DNA of 53,619 nt from Paludibacteraceae bacterium (GTDB taxonomy: Bacteria > Bacteroidota > Bacteroidia > Bacteroidales > Paludibacteraceae), in contig JAFTCC010000020.1 in assembly GCA_017454915.1 (NCBI GenBank), forward strand, positions 1 through 53,619, read 5' to 3'. Below, one piece after another: positions 48,301 to 53,619 of this stretch. Each line of letters begins with the position of its first letter. Position 1 is the stretch's first letter. A program made the translations under genes and the position numbers. Under the pieces are notes generated by a model. The model searched no databases. It worked only from the letters and a program-made list of their open reading frames with translations, and had not been told where the DNA came from.

Positions 48301-51300
48301 CTACGAATACATCAGAGACGATAACGGCAACGCGCGGCACAAAAACGACGAGGAATTAGGAACAGTAACCAACACGTCAAAATTCAGCATGTCGTTCGAG
48401 CCTATACTCAACTTCGACAACTCTTACCGCGAATCCGACACACGAACCATCAAGAAATCGGCTGGCTTCAACATTGTTGCCGACGCCGACGGCGACATCA
48501 CAGTGGCATGCTACCGCGTTCCTTACAAGGCTTGGTCGGATTCTGCCTACGCAGTTCTCTCCGAACTCAACACTGTGCCACAAGGAGATGACGCACTCTA
48601 TGGCTCGTACGTTTTCATCACAGAGGCTGGCGCTACATTCTGCCCGCACCAAGATGAAGTCCGCACACAGTTCTACAACAAAGGCACGCTCATCGGAAAC
48701 AGCACACAATGGATTGTAAAACCTGAAATGACCGCCGACACCTACGAGATTGCCAACGTACAGCCAAACAACAAGGCGACATTCCGCTTACAGTTGATGA
48801 ATAATGCCGAAATTGACGCTGGAATAGCCAACAATGGCAGCTTCCTGACGCTGATGTTAGACGGAACATCAAACCCCTATGGCGCAAAAGTCTCTGTGGA
48901 CGGTATGCCGCTAACGCAAGGTAGCAGCTATTGGGTAGTGCCAGGAAAGCCAGTGATAAAAACTGTGGAAATAGAGCGGGGAACCGTGGATGACTACGAT
49001 AATCTCGTACTTTACCTCTATGCGTCAGATTGCCCCAAAACATCTTCAACTATCAAACTATCAGTACACTTCCTGCCTGTGGCATCTGATGTAAACATCG
49101 CATCGCCACGCCAAAATTGGATAATGAACACTCTTTCGGCACACGATTCTGTCGGCTACTACATACCTGTTGACATAAACGGCTTCGACATCCATCATAA
49201 GAATTTCGACCATATCGAGTTCCAATACAAACTCACCACGCAATCCGAAGACGACTGGGTCAACCAGTGTTCATTCTATGCCAACGACAGCCTCTATAGC
49301 CTCGCAACAGGCAACAAGGCAATGATAGAAAATGGACGGATTGCGCCATTCAGATTCTACGGAGAACGCGACCCCATGGAACAAAAATATGATTTGCGCG
49401 CCGTAACATTCTGCCGCTACGGGTCAGGATTCGTCACCAAGAGTTCGCCTGTCATCAGCGGCACCAAAGACACACGCCCCCCACGCGTATTTGGAGAGCC
49501 GGAACCTGTCAACGCCATACTTGGCATAGGGGAGAACCTCAAACTTAGGTTCAACGAACCCATTGCCGGAAACTATCTTGACGAGGACAACAACTTCCAA
49601 CTGCTGGGCATAACCAACGAAACAGGAATAACCACTAATGCGTCGGTACATTTTGACGGGTCACCACTTTCGTATGCCTCCACACAAGTGAGCCGAAGCC
49701 TTGACAGACGCTCGTTCTCCATTGACATGCTTGTCAAACCCACATCACAGAACAAGGAACAACGATTCTTCCAACACGGGCTTGAAGACACTGGAGTCGC
49801 TTTCGGACTAACGGCTGACAACCGCCTGCAATTACAACTCGGCACATTCAGCATTTACTCCAAACACATTCCAGAACCAATGCTCGATTTCACACGAGTG
49901 ATAATGACATACAATTATGCCAACAACACCGTGCACTTCTATGTCGGGAAACTTGACATTACAGACCCTGAGGCTCCTGCTTTCCCCGACATTCCATACA
50001 CCCTCTCCGCTCCACTCGTTTTCGGGCGAAGTATGGAGGGAAATATGCTTGAAGTGCGCCTGTGGACAAAAGCATTGACACCGGAGGATATAGCTGCTAC
50101 GCATTTAAGATATCTCACAGGGTATGAACAAGAACTCGCAGCATACTACATGATGAACGAAGGCACTGGCACGACTCTACAGGACCGCTCAAGCGGAGCA
50201 ACGATGACAATGCAAGGAGCTACTTGGAATCTGCCAAAAGGCATATCACTCGCACTGGGCAACAACGACAAAGTAACACTCGCAAAAAATTTGCTCGCAC
50301 GCTCAAGCGCATACGACGGAACATACATGCTTTGGTTCAGAAACACCAGCGCCAACGGAACTATATTAAGCATGGGAGACAAAAAGTTTACCATTAAGGA
50401 TGGAAACCTGCAGTGGGAAATGGACAGCACAATCCACCAGCTTGGAGCAGTAGGATTAGAAGAATGGCACCATCTCGTACTCTCAATCAACAGAACGTAT
50501 AACAACGTTGCAATTTACCTCGACAGCAAAATGGTTGACACATACGCCGCCAACAAGATGACTGGCATCGGAGGAGACATATACTTGGGAGGCGACGGAT
50601 TTGAAGGCAACGTGGATGAATTTGTGTTATTTGAGCAGGCACTGCCCAAAAACCTCATAGAGGAATTTGGAAACAACTCACCCTCGGGTGACGAAATGGG
50701 ACTTATGGCATATCTGCCATTTGAGGAGCAAAAGACCAACAGCAACGGCATCCTTGAACTTGTATTCAGCGGCGATGACCAGCGAACCTACCGTGACCCT
50801 AACGGCAACGTGATAGACAAAAAAGTGACTCTCGCACTTTCCAATAGCGGCAACACAGGACTTGAAGCACTCGCCGACAAGACCATTTATGCGCCGGTAC
50901 GCGGATCCGGGCTGCTTAGCAAACTCAACTTCGACTGGGCATTTAACCAAGACGAACTGCTCATTAACCTAAAAATGGCAGACAGGGAAATTAACAAACA
51001 AACTGTGTGCGTTACCGTTCGAGACGTTGAAGACATGAATGGCAACCCCATGCCATCACCGGTAATGTGGGTAGCATACGTTGACCATAATTCGCTCAAA
51101 TGGGATTACCGCAATGTTGAATACACCAGAAACGACAGCAACAACGACAATGAACAAAACTTTATTGATGTCACGTTCACTAACCAAAGCGGACGCCGAC
51201 ACCAATACAGCATCGAATCGCTGCCATATTGGCTTAATGTTGATGCTCCGTCAGGGTCAGTCGGACCTACAGAATACAAAACACTGAAACTGATTTTCAG

Positions 51301-52879
51301 CAACGCACTGCCCATAGGGACATACACCGATTTGATTTACCTCACCGACGAAAACGGGCTAACCGAACCGCTCCGTGTGGAATACACAATTAAAGCAGAA
51401 TGTCCGTGGAACGAGCCTGACCAACAACAGTATCAGCTGAATATGTCTTTGTGCGGACAAGTTAAAATAGACGACGAATACGACACTGATGCACGTGACA
51501 AGGTGATTGCGCTTTACCGCAACGAGTGCGTGGGAATGGCTAACATCACTTTCGACAACATCACTAACAAGTCGGAAGTGTTCATAACCATCTACGGCAA
51601 CGAAACCATGAGCGGCAAAAAAATCACTTTCCAACTTTGGCAAGCCTCAACAGGGAAGATTATCAGTCTCAATACCTCATCACCTGTTACATTTGCCCAT
51701 GGCAATGTCTTCGGATGCGACGATACCGAACCGCTACTTTTCACAGCCGGAAACAGCGAAGTGCAAAACATTAAGCTACAGCAAGGATGGAACTGGACAT
51801 CATTCAACATCAATGTCAATGCTGATGCCACAGGTGTCATCAACAATGTCATGACAGCCGCTGACCCATGGACCGAAGGAGACCTTATTAAGAACCCCGT
51901 TACACGTAATTTCTGCACCTATTCCGACTCGCTCGGACGCTTTGCAGGGTCGCTCATTCACTTCAGATACATCTATACGCACATGATCTATTGCCACACG
52001 GGAAACATCATGCGCGTGTCGGGCGATAAACTGCCTGCCGACTCCATGCGTGTCACACTTAGGGGAGGAGGACTATGGAGCCCGTTGCCATGCCTGTTTA
52101 ACGAGGCTAAAACTGTTACGGAAGCGCTTGCCGACTACTTTGACTACGCATCACCAGGAGACCTCGTCAAGAGTCATGACCAATTTGCAGTCTTCTCACA
52201 AGACCGCAAATGGGTAGGCAACCTGACGTCAATCAGACCCGGTAAGGGATACCTATTCAGGCGTATGGGCGAAAACAATGTTACTATCTATTTCTATAAC
52301 AACAACGGTTCACGGCAGACACGAAGAGCAGAAAACGCATTACCCGATAATAACGTGCAGCACGACACATTCAACAACCCGCTGGCGGCTTCAAATATGA
52401 CTGTCATTGCCAAACTCGAAGCCCAACAAGCCGACAATGCCGCCACTATCGAGGCATTTGTGGGCAACGAGCGGGCGGCGGTCGCAAACGCGCATATTGT
52501 TGGAAACGACACTCTGTACTTCATCACCGTGCAAAGCGACATGATTGACAAAGTAAGGTTCAGCACTAAGGACGGACAGGCCCTTCATGTGGACGGAATG
52601 CATGACGGAATGCTCAATAACATTCCAAACACACACCACGGAAGCCTCGCTTCGCCCATACTGCTCAAACACGGCGACGCAACGGAACTGCCAACGCAAT
52701 ATCCTGCCAACGTAAAATACTATTCCGCGACAGGAAAACTGATAGGGGAACTAAAAGACGCTCAGAGCGAACTGCAAATAAGGGAGTTCCTGAACAACTT
52801 GTCGGCAACCGCCGGAATATACAACGCCGTAATCAATTGTGACGGGAAAGTCAAGACTATCAAAATGATGAAGCAATAA
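42392..52879 (+). CDS. Giant secreted multidomain protein with LamG and carboxypeptidase-regulatory-like domains
   Basis: 3495 residues. A signal peptide follows a basic stretch (MLAIVFGILLCIPTATHA). Visible parts: a related module of about 90 residues at about 520-610 and 633-725 (each with NPEGTT and PSIITC), with a weaker third copy near 1015-1085; fibronectin-III-like segments; carboxypeptidase-regulatory/SpaA-like beta sandwiches (EISGTILMPDNSGMAGVTV and RLTGRVLYKGSTIPVSGAM); and a Ser/Tyr-rich stretch near 1610-1710. Two LamG-like jelly rolls follow at about 2435-2575 and 2635-2770, the second with WHHLVLSINRTYNNVAIYLD. The last 60 residues (VKYYSATGKLIGEL... to VKTIKMMKQ) look like a degenerate T9SS sorting domain. 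A surface adhesin or scaffold is likely; the function is unknown. The frame is intact over 10.5 kb. Confidence 0.88.
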   Translation: MNYPLTKRANRLTKNMLAIVFGILLCIPTATHANDYLEKTKHYNAYANGADKVHFVIPVWAYGAAYDYYAYEDSYIAYTENGGSETRIAWYKTDKYGENEKENSKGTAYIKLLSGQGTIIVTSMANGVNYRVTKTDDWTEALIVKQKEDDGYSQVTMLEFDWYPPESLDGKEFSVSIVSKFRRSYTEGNAMTCNSSYSGFIGKSNIMTPQLYMPYIYQVNDEGPTGYGYAAIPYMTFNDPISYTTSLDPGEVKITNRGGTLYVMTNDTVQEQFKATFKMWRNQANNDTTTKTSTGVDIPPYHRIYNLTATQEQDSTGTFTGNNIIKWTVKNPALKDLVEGDYFELQRALQKDFSDAGTIDVVQMLRGDNKAVYTSIDNNRASWTGNADTENIQTDTRFSVSDPKYVLYDKNNEPLAELNVKLVSEQLRVPAVPVYYRIRRASASVWGWDIDFTKTATLLNYNFLAPLAETQDNYTLDEDFQNNHKVHFRFVIENKEPTPVTPQKDKCTLSCGINRILKEDSVSITLQFRQELGYVNPEGTTQFRITKDDGDLAMDWTYLTAGTYLVPRNCNVQIRNTAPQTDSEFKDIITYKIIQPSIITCISDGYIHGQSSFETEIKTDDTPPLTPDKGEGDVDVAIQFEQKNGANNPEGTTAFKVTLEDGTVVKDWAYLPAGLYQFPMGCTIDVMNNDSRNYDGTETASFVIDEPSIITCTAEGWIHGSQEITFTKVKNEDITDGITKEINNLLYTVKDSLYTLMLNEHNTLKYGRAMWDRSAQLILTRTMEETNQTFDFIIPQDSIKRQADGSWVASFVDVAEKACTHYKYAVRIDQSKADLHVQDSSFLKPILITGPELYYDEGAKVQNLTITKGDATTAMKNGVLLRWETNTNNFDYFVVLRKKMNSTAAADTIIKTTQSNFLDRSAVPDIHYEYTVEAHYTCNGKISVNAASAEGWRTPYGEISGTILMPDNSGMAGVTVVLQDEAGNKISDFITDASGAYKFDSLKYTLVSCEDPTIQITTQNVTYRNSIMIRVMDANGNVLEDWANKSDGTYTYKTGTVIEAKTTYSSDQSYNQIFSFTINKHCGLTIYTSQIIGRPGVTHFNFSEYDDCACSETGENYIIVPTSQYGNFSFNNTSAGTAAVNLSASDAVANGIDFVNTSSTRLTGRVLYKGSTIPVSGAMFRLNGDTVRRGNNPIITGIDGNFELLLPLSQPCKLQVIKTGHTFEGDGILHVEDGADTFALTQPRDGVRFYDTTKVRLTGRVAGGNDQRDLQHGFGIGNNNIGDNVQLVLQLEGDNTAHLVHDPDDLTRDSVHQFTQHLVFSTNSDNVTTQRNVGITHTLFEKKRITIHPDSATGEFEVDLFPVKYKVLQATANGYATLFASGQGSETFDLTNATAVEHIDSLNNEWVKYNAVYDRIYHTPMQVNLKQMIYGLERKGLGEPSMEVSNIDPSLSGTVNMYEEQQDGTINYLLGYPAFIGGRKYQFMAEAYEDYYYNNDHQVGKLDRVPLRGGSVTIHNGLCHTTATETYKLDKQGRYNNIWLMVDNIDVNNVGNDALRTISVALEQEGNVVDTKVLKGYVTGTVVQQKDLRMTDADIVLLDIVRDPAGSGSSSWIESGSTYSYSYKNNFKWEVGANINLKYGLNVSMDVGLVTAPAGAGSYQGSTYTTSKQMSFPIPISHKWDWGYQYDYSITTTERISTSSSATPKGVGEMADVFFGTTVSQIAGKAKTIAIIGDSLYNLRKPAFDAGMMKVIAQGTATGGKQYYLVTGQKIVLGSTINNSFAYTQHYILNTVIPEIALERQNLMMQFGSLTEAKAAANAIGEEVYWYHPEAELQNINDTLPSKYYEMVTPDDDKIYTNRVAALNNMLLKWMTIIYQNEKEKTSAIGSSSMKVGTYSVSYGATMTHSDSYTASANYNEVPQGWDLVLTDVEKVGTQAGKSILNNLCNNMKSFWNSRNGSTFGTAAVDALANYEYIRDDNGNARHKNDEELGTVTNTSKFSMSFEPILNFDNSYRESDTRTIKKSAGFNIVADADGDITVACYRVPYKAWSDSAYAVLSELNTVPQGDDALYGSYVFITEAGATFCPHQDEVRTQFYNKGTLIGNSTQWIVKPEMTADTYEIANVQPNNKATFRLQLMNNAEIDAGIANNGSFLTLMLDGTSNPYGAKVSVDGMPLTQGSSYWVVPGKPVIKTVEIERGTVDDYDNLVLYLYASDCPKTSSTIKLSVHFLPVASDVNIASPRQNWIMNTLSAHDSVGYYIPVDINGFDIHHKNFDHIEFQYKLTTQSEDDWVNQCSFYANDSLYSLATGNKAMIENGRIAPFRFYGERDPMEQKYDLRAVTFCRYGSGFVTKSSPVISGTKDTRPPRVFGEPEPVNAILGIGENLKLRFNEPIAGNYLDEDNNFQLLGITNETGITTNASVHFDGSPLSYASTQVSRSLDRRSFSIDMLVKPTSQNKEQRFFQHGLEDTGVAFGLTADNRLQLQLGTFSIYSKHIPEPMLDFTRVIMTYNYANNTVHFYVGKLDITDPEAPAFPDIPYTLSAPLVFGRSMEGNMLEVRLWTKALTPEDIAATHLRYLTGYEQELAAYYMMNEGTGTTLQDRSSGATMTMQGATWNLPKGISLALGNNDKVTLAKNLLARSSAYDGTYMLWFRNTSANGTILSMGDKKFTIKDGNLQWEMDSTIHQLGAVGLEEWHHLVLSINRTYNNVAIYLDSKMVDTYAANKMTGIGGDIYLGGDGFEGNVDEFVLFEQALPKNLIEEFGNNSPSGDEMGLMAYLPFEEQKTNSNGILELVFSGDDQRTYRDPNGNVIDKKVTLALSNSGNTGLEALADKTIYAPVRGSGLLSKLNFDWAFNQDELLINLKMADREINKQTVCVTVRDVEDMNGNPMPSPVMWVAYVDHNSLKWDYRNVEYTRNDSNNDNEQNFIDVTFTNQSGRRHQYSIESLPYWLNVDAPSGSVGPTEYKTLKLIFSNALPIGTYTDLIYLTDENGLTEPLRVEYTIKAECPWNEPDQQQYQLNMSLCGQVKIDDEYDTDARDKVIALYRNECVGMANITFDNITNKSEVFITIYGNETMSGKKITFQLWQASTGKIISLNTSSPVTFAHGNVFGCDDTEPLLFTAGNSEVQNIKLQQGWNWTSFNINVNADATGVINNVMTAADPWTEGDLIKNPVTRNFCTYSDSLGRFAGSLIHFRYIYTHMIYCHTGNIMRVSGDKLPADSMRVTLRGGGLWSPLPCLFNEAKTVTEALADYFDYASPGDLVKSHDQFAVFSQDRKWVGNLTSIRPGKGYLFRRMGENNVTIYFYNNNGSRQTRRAENALPDNNVQHDTFNNPLAASNMTVIAKLEAQQADNAATIEAFVGNERAAVANAHIVGNDTLYFITVQSDMIDKVRFSTKDGQALHVDGMHDGMLNNIPNTHHGSLASPILLKHGDATELPTQYPANVKYYSATGKLIGELKDAQSELQIREFLNNLSATAGIYNAVINCDGKVKTIKMMKQ

Positions 52880-52913
52880 ACCTATAGACTTCATTTTTAC
52901 TAATTTACACCAG

Positions 52914-52931
52914 CGGTCAGTATAATGACCG
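52914..52931. promoter_or_regulatory. Inverted repeat upstream of the small lipoprotein gene
   Basis: CGGTCA and TGACCG are separated by 6 bases in the 98-bp gap between the giant gene and the lipoprotein gene. No T-tract follows. It could be an operator or an mRNA hairpin. Confidence 0.35.
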
Positions 52932-52977
52932 ATTGGGATTTAATCTTTAACTGAATAACTGATAACATATTTGAGTT

Positions 52978-53457
52978 ATGAAGCAAAAAAACATATATGC
53001 CATCGCCTTATGTGTGCTGTTCTTTGCACTGACAGGCTGTAAGAAAAAAGACAAATCTCAGGAACCGGAAACTTTTTTGTCCAACATTGCTCAGCCAACT
53101 TGGACTGTCCCCGCCAACTACGACTACTCGTCAAGCCTAACAGCCATCATAAAAGTTGACATCGCGTCACAGTATCCTGACCGCGCGGCAGGGTGGCGGA
53201 TAATGCCGGAAGACCAACTCGCAGCTTTCGTTGGCGAGCAATGTGTTGGAGTGGCGGAACTGCACGAGGATTTATTCTATCTCTACATCACACCCCCAAA
53301 CAGCGAAAATAACGATGGGGACGAAATAACGCTACGCTACTATTCAGCATACTGCAAAAACATCTTTGAGGCTTGGTCAGCATTCAATTTCGTCAACGAT
53401 GATATGCTCGGCACTATAATTGAGCCTTTGAAACCTGTTTTCACCGTTGCTAAATAA
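52978..53457 (+). CDS. Small surface lipoprotein resembling a domain of the giant protein
   Basis: 159 residues with a lipoprotein signal (IALCVLFFALTGC, Cys about residue 21) and a KKKDKSQEPE tether. The mature domain contains QLAAFVGEQCVGVAEL and DEITLRYYSAYCKNIFEA. It parallels a segment near the end of the upstream giant protein (KVIALYRNECVGMANI and GKKITFQLWQASTGKI), so the two share a fold. It is probably co-transcribed with the giant gene and ends just before a strong terminator. It may anchor or assist the giant protein; this is inference. Confidence 0.75.
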   Translation: MKQKNIYAIALCVLFFALTGCKKKDKSQEPETFLSNIAQPTWTVPANYDYSSSLTAIIKVDIASQYPDRAAGWRIMPEDQLAAFVGEQCVGVAELHEDLFYLYITPPNSENNDGDEITLRYYSAYCKNIFEAWSAFNFVNDDMLGTIIEPLKPVFTVAK

Positions 53458-53516
53458 CGTGGGACTCATTCTAAATTTTTGCTGTCCGGTAAAACTTTTT
53501 TTCTCGCTATAAAATT

Positions 53517-53551
53517 AGGCTGAAGCCCTCTCTTGGGTTTCAGCCTTTTTT
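53517..53551 (+). terminator. Intrinsic terminator after the giant protein/lipoprotein operon
   Basis: A 12-bp stem (AGGCTGAAGCCC with GGGTTTCAGCCT, one G-U pair), a 6-base loop TCTCTT and an immediate run of Ts (53546-53551). This is a textbook Rho-independent terminator. Confidence 0.92.
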
Positions 53552-53553
53552 GT

Positions 53554-53561
53554 TACCTTTG
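53554..53561 (+). promoter_or_regulatory. Possible -7 box for a gene beyond the window
   Basis: TACCTTTG fits TAnnTTTG directly after the terminator; the -33 region is weak. On the other strand TATCTTTG at 53598-53591 is a second candidate. The gene served cannot be seen. Confidence 0.3.
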
Positions 53562-53619
53562 TTTTTACCATAAAACCTTAGTAACATGTGCAAAGATAGC
53601 AATTTTAGTTTTAATTCAG

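Overview
The window comes from a member of the Bacteroidales (Bacteroidota). The evidence is type IX secretion system (T9SS) components PorU, PorV and PorQ, a secreted alpha-amylase with a T9SS C-terminal sorting domain, Rex, a bacterial V-type ATPase set, and promoters of the form TTTG-N19/20-TAnnTTTG. I cannot assign a genus. Read by eye, most of the window is mid-GC; about 19.5 to 30 kb looks AT-richer and foreign.

Layout. (1) 1-4956, minus strand: two secreted starch-binding or starch-degrading proteins, one a tandem-repeat carbohydrate-binding protein cut by the window edge and one a GH13 amylase. (2) 5291-18881, plus strand: a core block of rex, a fumarylacetoacetate-hydrolase-like gene, porU, porV, polysaccharide deacetylase, UbiA-type prenyltransferase, maf, an FtsX-family permease, porQ, cmk, ispH and pfkA. 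(3) 19549-30393: an accessory block with an overlapping helicase/nuclease pair, a RecQ helicase, a frameshifted AlbA_2/ATPase gene, a deleted C1 peptidase, small genes and a DNA glycosylase gene carrying an in-frame UGA. (4) 30457-35318: a small membrane protein (minus strand), then V-ATPase subunits B, D, I and K; the A and E subunits that normally precede B are absent. (5) 35447-41467: a promoter, a structured RNA candidate with 6S-like architecture, and a tripartite RND efflux operon. (6) 41597-53457: a VanX-like dipeptidase, a 3495-residue secreted protein, and a small lipoprotein resembling a domain of the giant. A strong intrinsic terminator follows.

How it fits together. PorU, PorV and PorQ handle T9SS cargo at the outer membrane. 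The amylase has an obvious type A sorting domain, and the giant protein may have a degenerate one. The accessory block is the best candidate for an undescribed system: a PD-(D/E)XK/DUF2075 helicase overlaps an SF1 helicase with a C-terminal Vsr-like nuclease, followed by RecQ and an AlbA_2/HATPase protein. That is a composition typical of defence islands. Several genes just downstream are broken, so the region is either decaying or contains homopolymer sequencing errors.
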